Assembly (NCBI GenBank): GCA_951813855.1
Contig: OX638380.1
Location: 4,370,518-4,434,517, forward strand
Direction of reading: 5' to 3'
DNA: 64,000 nt
Source of the DNA: an uncultured Verrucomicrobiae bacterium
GTDB lineage: Bacteria > Verrucomicrobiota > Verrucomicrobiia > Limisphaerales > AAA164-E04
Below the pieces are notes generated by a model. The model saw only the letters and a list, made by a program, of their open reading frames with translations. It made no database searches and was not told where the DNA came from. Position 1 is the first letter of the stretch, and the number at the start of each line of letters is the position of its first letter. Positions 37,013 to 46,305 of the stretch are shown piece by piece. Both the position numbers and the translations under genes were made by a program.

Positions 37013-38005
37013 ATGAAAAATTATTTTGGATCATTGCCAGGTTTCGTATTGCTGTTGGGTTTGAGCGGGCCGGCAGTCGGTCAGTCCCTGCCGCCGTTGC
37101 CGGGCGAAGATGTCGCCCCGGCCGCGACTGACGTGCCAGTTCCCTTGCGCCCTCCGGAGCCGACCGGACCGCCCTCGGTCGCTAAGCCATCCGCTTCAGC
37201 CAGGCCATCCGACCCGCGTTACACGAGATATCCCGAGGACCGGATTTTGCATTACGACGCTGCTTTCAAGGAGATCTATCCACCGGCGGGCAAGGAGAAA
37301 GGGGAAGTGTCGTTCCGGGTTTCGAATCCTACGTCACAGCCGATAACCATCAGTCAGATCCGGCCTTCTTGCGGTTGCACGTTGGCTCGCAACCCCCGGT
37401 TGCCTTGGACTCTTAATCCCGGCGATTCCGATTTTATTCATCTGGAAATCAGTTTGGTCGGCAAGTACGGCGTTCTGACCAAGGACGTTAAGGTGTACAG
37501 CACGGTCGGCGTGAAAACCTTGATGTTCAAGGCGCATCTTCAGCCTCGCCGGCAGCTCGGTTCGAAGATGGCCATGAACGAGCGGCTCCGGAATATCAAG
37601 ATCGCGGCGGCCGATCGTCAGGCGGTATTCAAGGGCAGTTGCAAGTCCTGCCACTTCGATGGCGCGGTCGGAAAGAAGGGAGAAGATTTGTTTATCGCCG
37701 CTTGCGGCAATTGTCATGAATCGCCTCGCCGAGCGACCATGGTTCCGGACTTGGCGGTCAATCGCACCGAAACCAAGCGTGATTTAGCCTATTGGTTGCT
37801 TTGGATCACTCACGGGAAACCCGGCTCCTTGATGCCGGCCTTTCATCAAGGACAGGGAGGACCGCTGACGAACGACCAAATTCAGGATCTGGCTGCTTAT
37901 ATGCTAAAGCGATTTCCGGATCATAATTTACCTGAATTCGTGAGCGGGGAACAATTGAAAGAGATTTTGTCGAATCAGGTAAATCCAGCTGTCCAGCCTA
38001 AATAA
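37013..38005 (+). CDS. Exported DUF1573 - cytochrome c fusion
   Basis: A 330-residue exported protein. The signal MKNYFGSLPGFVLLLGLSG is followed by a Pro/Ala-rich linker, a DUF1573 domain (EVSFRVSNPTSQPITISQIR, then SCGCT at residues 119-123, an Ig-like fold), and a C-terminal cytochrome c module (VFKGSCKSCHFDGAVG and LFIAACGNCHESPRRA, ending LAAYMLKRFP with a Met-containing SLMPAF). Two CXXCH motifs (residues 210-214 and 231-235) lie only 21 residues apart, which is unusual for one small domain: either two hemes or one vestigial site. ATG 37013 follows AAGAGG at good distance, so it is the start rather than 36968. Likely periplasmic electron transfer. Confidence 0.8.
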   Translation: MKNYFGSLPGFVLLLGLSGPAVGQSLPPLPGEDVAPAATDVPVPLRPPEPTGPPSVAKPSASARPSDPRYTRYPEDRILHYDAAFKEIYPPAGKEKGEVSFRVSNPTSQPITISQIRPSCGCTLARNPRLPWTLNPGDSDFIHLEISLVGKYGVLTKDVKVYSTVGVKTLMFKAHLQPRRQLGSKMAMNERLRNIKIAAADRQAVFKGSCKSCHFDGAVGKKGEDLFIAACGNCHESPRRATMVPDLAVNRTETKRDLAYWLLWITHGKPGSLMPAFHQGQGGPLTNDQIQDLAAYMLKRFPDHNLPEFVSGEQLKEILSNQVNPAVQPK

Positions 38006-38054
38006 GCCCAACCGGAATATGATCGGGGAACTTACAGACCCAACGAGTCGCTTG

Positions 38055-38714
38055 ATGACGGGCTTGGCGAACGGTTGTTTTATTTCGTTCGAAGGCACCG
38101 AAGGAGCCGGTAAGTCGACGCAAGTGCAATTGTTGGCAGAAGCGCTCCGGGAAGAAGGTCATTCGGTGGTGGTGGCGCGAGAACCCGGCGGCACCACGGT
38201 GGGGGAGCGGGTCAGGAAGATTCTCAAGGAGCCGGAATTGACCGGCTTGCTTTCGCCGGTGACCGAATTTTTTTTGCTTTGCGCCTGTCGGAGCGAATTG
38301 GTGGGTTCGGTTATCCGCCCGGCGTTGGAACGGGGCGACATCGTCTTGTGCGACCGTTTTTCTGATTCGACGTTCGCTTATCAGGGTTTTGGCCGGGAGT
38401 TGCCTACGGAGCAACTGCAATCGGCCATCGATTTTTCGACTGGCGGGCTAGTTCCTGACGCTACCATTTACCTGGATATTCCACTGGAATTGAGCTCGGC
38501 GCGGTGCCGCACTCGCGAATTGGCCGGAATTGTCGGTCCTCCGGACCGATTTGACCAATCGGGGGAGGCGTTTTTTCGTCGGGTTGACGAGGGCTTTCGA
38601 CAGCTAGCTGAAAAGCATCCGGGCCGGATCCATGTGGTCGATGGTCGGGGCAACGTCGAAACGGTGGCCCGAGACGTTCGGGATGCCATTTCGGCTGCCG
38701 AGTTGGGATTGTAG
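38055..38714 (+). CDS. tmk: Thymidylate kinase
   Basis: A 219-residue kinase that converts dTMP to dTDP. The P-loop is FEGTEGAGKSTQ, followed by AREPGGTTVGERVR (DRX/dTMP-binding region), CDRFSDSTFAYQGFGR and the lid region. ATG 38055 gives the usual length; an in-frame ATG at 38019 would add 12 residues. It ends the same-strand run that began at 30.5 kb; downstream the accessory region begins. Confidence 0.95.
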   Translation: MTGLANGCFISFEGTEGAGKSTQVQLLAEALREEGHSVVVAREPGGTTVGERVRKILKEPELTGLLSPVTEFFLLCACRSELVGSVIRPALERGDIVLCDRFSDSTFAYQGFGRELPTEQLQSAIDFSTGGLVPDATIYLDIPLELSSARCRTRELAGIVGPPDRFDQSGEAFFRRVDEGFRQLAEKHPGRIHVVDGRGNVETVARDVRDAISAAELGL

Positions 38715-39610
38715 CTCGAAGCGGTGAAATCATTCTTTCGACAATCGAGGAAGGAGTGAATTCACGGATATTTTTCGTCACGTTATTACGGGCGATTGAT
38801 GTCACATTCGTTCGAGAGTTTACTGGAGTTGGTCAGCAAAGTTCGATTGATTTGAGACCTTGATTGCGATGTGCGCTTGGATTTGTTGTAGTTTTCAGTT
38901 TGAGCGCCTTTAAAGTTTCGAGCACGAATAATTCGATGTCAAGATCAATGCCGTTTTTTTGGCAATTTGTACTGTGGTTTTTATTTTCGTCTTTCGGCAC
39001 TGCTCAAAGTTATGAAGATTATGTGGCTTACTTATCACAAGATTCGAAACCTTTAAGCGTTAAATTCATCAAGTATTGACCGGAATACAGACACTATCCA
39101 GTGAAATTTTACGAAGTGCATTTTCAACTAAGCGGTTATAGTTAAGTATGCTAGCGTTATTCAAGAAAAAAATAAATAGAAATGAAGTGAATAATTATGA
39201 GTACTATATCCATTTTAAGGATATATACTATTGGTTTAGAGACGGGAGTGTTTTTTATTGCGATTCGATTGCAAACTCAAGGCCAATGTTCGATATATAT
39301 GTTTATCATACACATTTACTTTTGAATCTAGGGATGGGAGAGGCCCCTTTATGGGATATTGAATTTTCTAAAAATACATTTTACGCTACTAATTCATTCC
39401 CGTCATCAGGCAGACCATTTGCCAGAAAAGAGCGATATTCGTTATCAGGCAATATTCTTGTTAATTCATTTGGAACGGTTACGGGATTGGATATTCCAAA
39501 TATATATACGTGGGATCAAAATAGCAAAAGCGCGAGAAAATATCACTGGATTATTGATTATGATTACGAAGTGCAGTTGACAAATTAGCCCCGCATTCCT
39601 AATATAATTA

Positions 39611-41404
39611 GTGTCTGGTCCAAAAGGGACGATTTTTCAATAAATCCTGCATTTCAAGCGGTTTTTTTTGTAACATTTTGTTCGATTTATTTGTCTAACA
39701 TTCGAGTCGGAACTTTGATTTTTACCTGAAAAATGGACTTTCAGCGTCCTTGAGACCAATTGTCAGCATCTTTGAGACTAATCTTCGATTCCTAACATGA
39801 GAATCTTCAGAAGCACTCAACCCGCATTTCAACCCGTACCCTTCGAGGAAATTAAGTTCGACCCCACGCAACGTGATGGCGTCGTTCGAATCTTGATTGG
39901 GCTACAGAGTGTTTATGGTAACGAATCATTATGGCTCCAGATACAGCAGCTGCTGGAAAATCATTTTCAACAGTTCGGCGACCGAGGATTCGGTCGTCCA
40001 GGCATGAGTGCTTGGACGATTCTAGTTCTGGCTCTCATCAAACACAGTTTAAGATGCAATTACGATCTTTTGCTAACCCTCGCTAATTATCATAAGCAGT
40101 TGCGATTTGTCTTAGGCCATGGTGATTTCGAACCGGGGGGAGAATATAAACGAACCACCGTGATTCAAAACGTCAATCTCTTGACTCCCGAATTGATTGA
40201 GGAAATCAACTTGCTGATCGTCAAGCATGGTCAGCAGGTTGCGGGGCATCAAGAAGGGGACCAACTCAAAACGCGTTGCGATTCGTTCGTGGTGGAAACG
40301 GATGTCCATTATCCCACCGATCTCAATTTGCTCTATGATTGCATTCGAACTCTGATTCGTGAATGCAAAAAACGGAACCTGAAGGGGTGGAGGCAAAGTC
40401 ACCATTGGCTGAAGAAGATTCGGAAATTGTTTTTTTCCGTTCGCACCGCTCAGCTGGCGAACCGCCGTCTCGACCAGGTCCAGGCTTATCTGAAGGCTTG
40501 CGATCAAATCCTGGAGCGAGCCAGTGCGTCGTGGGATCGGCTGAGGGAGAAAAAGAAGATCAAGGCGAAAAAACACCGGCAAATCCAAGGTTTTTTGAAA
40601 TGCGGTCGTCTCTTGTCGCGACAAGCGGATCGGCGAATTCTACAAGGAGAAACTATTCCGGCGGACGAAAAGATCTATTCCGTATTCGAACCTCATACGC
40701 GGTGGATCCAGAAAGGAAAGGCAGGCAAACCGGTAGAACTCGGGGTGCCCGTTTGCATCGTGGAAGATCAACACCAATTTGTTTTGACTTATCGGGTCAT
40801 GTGGCAAGAAGAGGATGTGCACGTGGCCATCCCGATCCTCGAGGAGACCAAAAAACTATTTCCAGACTTGTTCAGTTGCAGTTTCGACAAAGGGTTTCAT
40901 AATCCACTTAATCAGGAGAAACTCCGGGAGATGGTTCCAGAAGTAACCTTGCCTAAAAAAGGGAAACTTACCAAAAAGGAGCAAGAACGCGAGACTGCCG
41001 AGGCTTTCAAAACCGCCCGGAAGCAACATCCCGCTGTCGAATCAGCCATCAACCATTTGGAACACCGAGGCCTCAATCGAGTCTACTCCTACGGCTCAGA
41101 CGGATTCAAACGCACCGTAGCTCTAGCCGTTCTCTGTGCCAATTGTTGTCGCCTTGGCAGCCTCGTTCGAAACAAGGAGCTGCAGCGTCTCTCCAAGCCA
41201 TTGGTTCGTCCGAAAGCGGCTTGACTAAATCGCCAAATCAATGTCAAGAATGGGAGGGATGCGTCTTGAATTCTGTAAAAGATCAAAAAAAATACAATTT
41301 AAGGTAAATATGTTGATTTAACCACTTATTTCGATCTAATTTGAAATTATTTTTTTTAGTTTTTAAAGAAATCAACTATGGATTTTGACTTTTGGACTTG
41401 ACAC
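39611..41404 (+). mobile_element. ISNCY-like insertion sequence, copy A
   Basis: A 1,794-base element. Ends are inverted: left GTGTCTGGTCCAAAAG and right, read inward, GTGTCAAGTCCAAAAG (14 of 16 match). It is bracketed by a perfect 6-base direct repeat TAATTA (39605-39610 and 41405-41410), a target-site duplication. It carries one transposase gene on the plus strand. Boundaries are well supported because deleting the element plus one TAATTA restores the frame of the host gene. Confidence 0.88.
39797..41224 (+). CDS. ISNCY-like family transposase (copy A)
   Basis: A 475-residue transposase. The N-terminal third is DNA-binding (FGRPGMSAWTILVLALIKHS), then RCDSFVVETDVHYPTDLNLL with acidic residues, PVELGVPVCIVEDQHQFVL, CSFDKGFHNPLNQEKL and KQHPAVESAINHLEHRGLNR, a DDE-type arrangement. 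It is intact from start to stop and about half identical by eye to the transposase at 51671-53146. Family name is from recollection of similar verrucomicrobial transposases and should be treated as provisional. Confidence 0.85.
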   Translation: MRIFRSTQPAFQPVPFEEIKFDPTQRDGVVRILIGLQSVYGNESLWLQIQQLLENHFQQFGDRGFGRPGMSAWTILVLALIKHSLRCNYDLLLTLANYHKQLRFVLGHGDFEPGGEYKRTTVIQNVNLLTPELIEEINLLIVKHGQQVAGHQEGDQLKTRCDSFVVETDVHYPTDLNLLYDCIRTLIRECKKRNLKGWRQSHHWLKKIRKLFFSVRTAQLANRRLDQVQAYLKACDQILERASASWDRLREKKKIKAKKHRQIQGFLKCGRLLSRQADRRILQGETIPADEKIYSVFEPHTRWIQKGKAGKPVELGVPVCIVEDQHQFVLTYRVMWQEEDVHVAIPILEETKKLFPDLFSCSFDKGFHNPLNQEKLREMVPEVTLPKKGKLTKKEQERETAEAFKTARKQHPAVESAINHLEHRGLNRVYSYGSDGFKRTVALAVLCANCCRLGSLVRNKELQRLSKPLVRPKAA

Positions 41405-41730
41405 TAATTACTCAATACGGTGCTAGCGTTCCGGGATCTACTAACCAATTGTGGCGGTTTGTAATCGAAGATTTTGAATATAAGGAAAAGTTGGATGATA
41501 ACGCCTTTTTGCCTGCAAATGTTATTACAAATGCAATTGATAATTATTATGTGGATATCGACAATGAGTGGTATTATACTAATCATTTAGGAAAATTTGT
41601 AACGCGTAATTACAAGCAGGTTGAAGAGCGACGCAATTTCGCCAAGACTTACTTTCCTGTATTAATACTATTGCTATTTGGTATATCCGCGTATTTTATA
41701 GTGCGTGGCAAAAAGAAGTATAATGAATAA

Positions 41731-42070
41731 TTATTTATTTTTATTGACAAATTTCGTAATTGATTAGCGGGTTTGAACGCCATTTTGAATCGAACGATCT
41801 GACGAAAAGGGTGCATTCCCATTATTAAGGATTTCATGTTTTGCTTCTGTCAAAAGATGAGTGATCTCATTCCATCCGACGTCTCTGGTTGATCGTCTGG
41901 CGGCTTGAGATCAAATATCCTCGACCATCAACGTTTGCTTTCGAGTAGCATTCGATGGTCGTTCCAGCAATATTACGGGAATAATCCCAAGCCCTGTGAT
42001 TTCGGAAAACCAGTGCTGCAAGCACGAGAAGACTTTAGCCGGTATCAACCGAGGGTGATCGAACCGAGAA
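41731..42070. other. Intergenic remnant stretch
   Basis: About 340 bases between the decayed gene and the IS66 pseudogene. It contains the 19-base word at 41755-41773 (CGTAATTGATTAGCGGGTT), found again at 44648. No gene seen; likely scar DNA of earlier insertions. Confidence 0.4.
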
Positions 42071-43684
42071 CTAGAGCGCTGACGCCAACGTCTCCAAAAC
42101 CAACTCCTTTTTCAGTCGAGAGGTAGCCGTGACGCTCGTGATGGCCGCCCGACTCTGAGCCCCTCGCTGATTTCTCGAGCACTGGGAAACCTTCCGAGCC
42201 TTGACGCCCGGTCGCAGAGCCCGTTCGGCTCGATTGTTGGTCGGTTCCATCTTCGGATTGTCCAGAAATCGAAGCAACTGGCCCTTTTGATTTTGTTTCC
42301 ACAAGCTATTCAGCATCTTTTGATTATCCGGATCACTCAAGGATCGTGGTCTCAGATGATGATCAAGCTTTTGTTTCAAGGCAATCACTTCCGTCCGAAA
42401 TTCCTTCGCGGTCCAATGGCCTGCAAGATTCAAATCCCTCGCTTCCATGGCTTGCCGAAAAAGATCTTTCGTATGATTGGCAACCACTTTCCTTTTCCAG
42501 ATTTACGGTCGGCCAAATCGGTCAAATTTCGTTGCCGGTGAGCCAGGCATCTCTGCTGGGGCTCGGAATCAAAGCTCTGATGTTGGTAACTCGTAAAGCC
42601 GTCAACGACCACGATTCCCTGAAACGAAGGATCGATCACTTGGGCCACCTCGAACGTACGGTGATGCCGTTCAATTTGATAATAAACCGCATTCTCGTTG
42701 CAAAACGTCATCAAAAAATGGTCGATTTCCCTGACTTTCCAACCGGTATCGTCCGTGTGAACGATATCCGCTTGAGCCAGATCCACCTTGATTTTCTGAG
42801 CCAGTTCGCCAATTTCCCCACGCTCCGCCGCTTTCAGAGCCTTCTGGGTGATCGCACTTTGGGTCACGGGGATCTGGAAATAATCGTTTATCACCTTCTC
42901 CACCTGGCGCCATGACATTCCCGAATCGTAATGCAAGGCCAACGCCCAAGCATAGATTCGGGGGCCAATTCGATGAGCCGTCGCTCCAAACTGGTCCCTC
43001 GCTAATTCAGGATGCGTGCCCCGGACCATGTGTCCGCATCCCGTGCACTTCCCAACCTCAATCGAAAAGTATTTGATCACTCGGCCAATGAGTCGGGGCA
43101 GATCAATCGTCGTTGCGGTTTCCGAGGCCTGTCGCTCAAGTTTCGTCCCGCCCTTCGGACAGGCCTCGGAATCCAGTTAAGCCTGAAACTCTTGGATTTC
43201 CTCCTGTTCTCGGGGCTCCGGCGGCGGTTTATGGCGAAACTTTCCTTGCCCCGGTTTGCGACCGGGCTTTTGAGGGTTTTCTTTGCGGTTGCCCTTAGAA
43301 AAAAGGGGTGGCCGAACGATGGTTTTCTCTCTCGGATGTTTCCAGTTGTTGCCGCAAATCCTGGTTTTCCCGTTCCAATTGGTCGGCGATCTCGAAATCT
43401 ACCGAGGGCGATGCGGGATCAGTTTGGCAACTACAGGAGCCGTTCTGTTGTCACAAATCTCGGATCAATTGTCGCAATTTCCAATTTTCGTTTTGCAATG
43501 GAACGACGAGATCGGAAGAGGAAGTCTTTTCGGAAGAACCGGCTTGACTCTCACTACCCACCGGCCGCTGACGAAGGCAATGATTTTCCGCTTCCAGCGT
43601 CTCCACGCACTGCATCGCAAGGTCAAGAGCCTTGATCAATTCCGTTGAATGCGCTTCGTGCAGTCGATGAGTGTTGCTCGACAA
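42071..43684 (-). pseudogene. Broken IS66-family transposase gene
   Basis: Minus-strand fragments in several frames reassemble one IS66 transposase. The N-terminal coiled region (LIKALDLAMQCVETLEAENH) ends at a stop near 43451; a basic region follows (PGRKPGQGKFRHKPPPEP) with an in-frame TAA near 43180; then the zinc-finger and catalytic core 43080-42430 (VGKCTGCGHMVRG, SGMSWRQVEKVINDYF, IVHTDDTGWKV, VVDGFTSYQHQ); after a frameshift near 42480 comes the end (LDNPKMEPTNNRAERALRPG). At least two frameshifts and one nonsense codon make it non-functional. No confident terminal repeats were found for it. It belongs to a different IS66 subgroup than the one at 46306-47964. Confidence 0.8.
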
Positions 43685-43719
43685 TTACTTTGCGACACCG
43701 CGACAATTACAATGCGACA
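43679..43719. repeat. Two 19-base direct repeats
   Basis: CGACAATTACTTTGCGACA (43679-43697) and CGACAATTACAATGCGACA (43701-43719), 17 of 19 identical. Such multiple short end repeats occur at insertion-sequence termini, so this may be the end of a lost element. Confidence 0.5.
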
Positions 43720-43833
43720 AATCGGAGGGAAGGATCCCTCGGTGTCTGGGGGACCCGCAGGGGGGGCAGGGCTCCGGCCACGAAGGGAGGGCGTAGCCCG
43801 ACCGAAGGATGGGGGGGATCATAATTAGCGTGA

Positions 43834-44586
43834 TTATTCTTTTATCGGTTCAGGGGGCTTTACAGCACCGCATTTTTTGCAAGGGAAAAGCCATTCCGAT
43901 TGATTGGTGCCTATTGTATATTCTTTTGATATTCCTTCATAGACATTTGGCGAATATACAATATATTCATTAAAACTTCCTTTATCATCAAAGGTTTCCC
44001 ATTGATGTTCACGTTCAATGATTTGTAATTTCTTGTTTTCTATATTATTCCATTTTAGTTGGACGGAAAATAAAGCTATTTCATGCGGTCTGATCTTGGT
44101 TCCCCATTCATTTTTCCAAGTCACTATTGTTTTATAATTTATTGACTCGTTCGGTTGAGGATCTGCATGCTGAACAACAGTCGTATCGGATTTAGTTCGG
44201 AAAAACCCCCTAATCACGGTAATTGCCTTGCTTTTAGGTTTCCCGTCTTTGTTCGATTGGTCATTTATTTCAGTACCTGTCATAGTTAAAATAAAACTCT
44301 TTTCTAATGATGCGATGCAGTTGGTATTTATCATTTTATCAGGTTGTATTTTAAAATCTATGATTATTTCATCATTATTATCAGCAATAATATTTTTATC
44401 TTTTGTAACAACACATTTTGCCTCAATGGGTATAAGTTTTCCGTTCGGAACCAAGTCACCTTTGAGTCCGGAATATTTCGCGACCGGACAATCTTGACCG
44501 CTGGCGCACAGCTCGTCTGATAAGGTCGGAAACGTCAAAAAGAATACTGCGAGTACTCCCCCAATCGTAGTCAGCGTGTTTTTCAT
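43834..44586 (-). CDS. Small secreted protein of unknown family, paralogue 1
   Basis: A 250-residue AT-rich gene. Residues 1-24 are a signal peptide (MKNTLTTIGGVLAVFFLTFP). The mature part has conserved Cys pairs (ASGQDCPVAKYSG; EAKCVVTKDKN; NCIAS) and ends with a CXXC tail (FPCKKCGAVKPPEPIKE). Predicted beta-rich; no membrane helix. About 70 percent identical by eye to the paralogue at 49160-49915, sharing signal, cysteines and tail. ATG 44586 is the start since the signal begins there. It lies behind a 7-base-pair hairpin found before both copies. Base composition far below the chromosome suggests transfer. Function unknown. Confidence 0.75.
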   Translation of the reverse strand: MKNTLTTIGGVLAVFFLTFPTLSDELCASGQDCPVAKYSGLKGDLVPNGKLIPIEAKCVVTKDKNIIADNNDEIIIDFKIQPDKMINTNCIASLEKSFILTMTGTEINDQSNKDGKPKSKAITVIRGFFRTKSDTTVVQHADPQPNESINYKTIVTWKNEWGTKIRPHEIALFSVQLKWNNIENKKLQIIEREHQWETFDDKGSFNEYIVYSPNVYEGISKEYTIGTNQSEWLFPCKKCGAVKPPEPIKE

Positions 44587-44625
44587 GGCACTGAGGTTCA
44601 GCAATGGATTCAATTTCTGATTGAC

Positions 44626-44642
44626 CGTTACCCAAGGTAACG
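44626..44642. repeat. Short hairpin upstream of secreted paralogue 1
   Basis: CGTTACC-CAA-GGTAACG, a perfect 7-base-pair stem with a 3-base loop, 40 bases upstream of the start. The same stem with a changed loop precedes paralogue 2. No T-run follows, so it is not a typical terminator. Confidence 0.6.
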
Positions 44643-44775
44643 TAGATCGTAATTGATTAGCGGGTTAAAATGGGGTTTTTTCAAGGAATTTCGGGGTTCG
44701 ACTTGACTTTTTTTCAAATCTTGGTAACTATTCAGGTGCCGAAAAAAGTCAGCGATTCCCACTGAAGTCAGTTCA

Positions 44776-44844
44776 GCTTGTGTCCCATTTGGGGCCTCTG
44801 GGAATCGAAAAAATTCGAGTGATCGGTCGTTTCCATGGACTTTC
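44776..44844. repeat. Direct repeat flanking the 204-base array, left copy
   Basis: Begins GCTTGTGTCCCATTTGGGGC and ends TTCCATGGACTTTC. The right copy at 46150-46217 differs at only a few positions. The two bracket the tandem array. Confidence 0.75.
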
Positions 44845-44916
44845 CTAGGTAATCGTGCAGCCAATACCTCGGTGCTCACACCATGGACAAATGGAACCCA
44901 AGCCGAGTCGCCCAGA

Positions 44917-46082
44917 CTAGCGGAAGCCGTTTGAATCGGAAAGCTCTTTCCTCGCCGTCTCGGCACTGAAATCCTGGATCGCGAACCACCAGCTCCCGGC
45001 CACGGCGAACGAGAGTCCACCCGGCGACCTTCCCCAACGCAAGAAAACTCGCCGCGGACAGCGTCGATGACGGGTCGGGATTCTATCCTGGTCGCCGTCG
45101 AATTCATCAGGCCCCGCACACTAGCGGAAGCCGTTTGATTCGGCAAGCCCTTTCTTCGCCGTCTCGGCGCTGAAATCCTGGAGCGCGAACCACCAGCTCC
45201 CGGCCACGACGAGCGAGAGTCCGCCCGGCGACCTTCCCCAACGCATGAAAACTCGCCGCGGACAGCGCCGATGACGGATCGGGATTCCGTCCTGGTCGCC
45301 GTCGAATTCATCAGGCCCCGCACACTAGCGGAAGCCGTTTGATTCGGCAAGCCCTTTCTTCGCCGTCTCGGCGCTGAAATCCTGGAGCGCGAACCACCAG
45401 CTCCCGGCCACGCGAACGAGAGTCCACCCGGCGACCTTCCCCAACGCAAGAAAACTCGCCGCGGACAGCGTCGATGATGGGTCGGGACTCCATCTTGGCC
45501 GCCGTCGAATTCATCAGGCCCCACACACTAGCGGAAGCCGTTTGATTCGGCAAGCCCTTTCTTCGCCGTCTCGGCGGCGAAATCCTGGAGCGCGAACCAC
45601 CAGCTCCCGGCCACGGCGAACGAGAGTCCACCCGGCGATCATCCCCAACGCAGGAAAACTCGCCGCGGACAGCGTCGATGACGGGTCGGGATTCTATCCT
45701 GGTCGCTGTCGAATTCATCAGGCCCCGCACACTAGCGGAAGCCGTTTGATTCGGCAAGCCCTTTCTTCGCCGTCTCGGCGCTGAAATCCTGGAGCGCGAA
45801 CCACCAGCTCCCGGCCACGACGAGCGAGAGTCCGCCCGGCGACCTTCCCCAACGCAAGAAAACTCGCCGCGGACAGCGCCGATGACGGATCGGGATTCCG
45901 TCCTGGTCGCCGTCGAATTCATCAGGCCCCGCACACTAGCGGAAGCCGTTTGATTCGGCAAGTTTTTTCTTCGCCGTCTCGGCGGCGAAATCCTGGAGCG
46001 CGAACCACCAGCTCCCGGCCACGGCGAACGAGAGTCCACCCGGCGACCTTCCCCAACGCAAGAAAACTCGCCGCGGACAGCG
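44917..46082. repeat. 204-base tandem repeat array, about 5.7 units
   Basis: Unit starts (CTAGCGGAAGCCGTTTGA) lie at 44917, 45121, 45325, 45528, 45732 and 45936, giving spacings of 204, 204, 203, 204 and 204. The last unit stops at 46082. Units 1 and 4 share one set of variants (GGATTCTATCC) and units 2 and 5 another (GGATTCCGTCC; ACGAGCGAGAG), so there is a higher-order period of three units, about 612 bases. Because 204 is a multiple of three, frames stay open for long distances on both strands; unit 3 lacks one base and breaks them. Protein-coding function is doubtful. GC content is higher than in the adjacent genes. Confidence 0.9.
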
Positions 46083-46149
46083 AAACCGGCCATTCTATTA
46101 CGCCAGCAATTCCCACTCTGGGCAGCCCAAACAACATTTGATAAAAATC

Positions 46150-46217
46150 GCTTGTGTCCCATTTGGGGCCTCCGGGAATCGAAAATTTCGAGTGATCAGT
46201 CTCTTCCATGGACTTTC
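46150..46217. repeat. Direct repeat flanking the 204-base array, right copy
   Basis: Begins GCTTGTGTCCCATTTGGGGC and ends TTCCATGGACTTTC; partner of 44776-44844. Confidence 0.75.
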
Positions 46218-46305
46218 GGCAGATTGGGATCATCGCCCAACCATGGAAGAAAATAACTGGTCAGGTACCGAAAAAGGTTAAATTATCTGAAGCAACGACC
46301 TGATT

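Larger units (their letters stand above)
38936..41730 (+). pseudogene. Decaying gene for an exported membrane protein, split by an insertion sequence
   Basis: Three AT-rich pieces make one broken gene. Piece 1 (38936-39079) encodes a signal peptide (MPFFWQFVLWFLFSSFGTAQ) and ends at TGA 39077; the frame continues (PEYRHYPVKFYEVHFQLSGY) to a stop at 39139-39145, after which the coding frame shifts by one. Piece 2 (39148-39588) carries the body and ends at TAG 39586. Removing the insertion element at 39611-41404 joins the frame through TAATTA to piece 3 (41405-41730), which ends in a C-terminal transmembrane helix (YFPVLILLLFGISAYFIV). Lesions are therefore two nonsense codons, a frameshift and an insertion. 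The parent protein had a signal, an ectodomain and a membrane anchor; I do not recognise the family. Confidence 0.7.

Noticed and set aside
44917..46082. CRISPR array
   Set aside because: Repeats are 204 bp, adjacent and without unique spacers; no cas genes are nearby.
44628..46162. Two overlapping minus-strand frames across the 204-bp array, encoding repeated Arg/Ser-rich protein
   Set aside because: The frames persist because 204 is a multiple of three and are equally open on the other strand; one unit has a single-base loss that breaks them. No signal, domain or start supports a gene.
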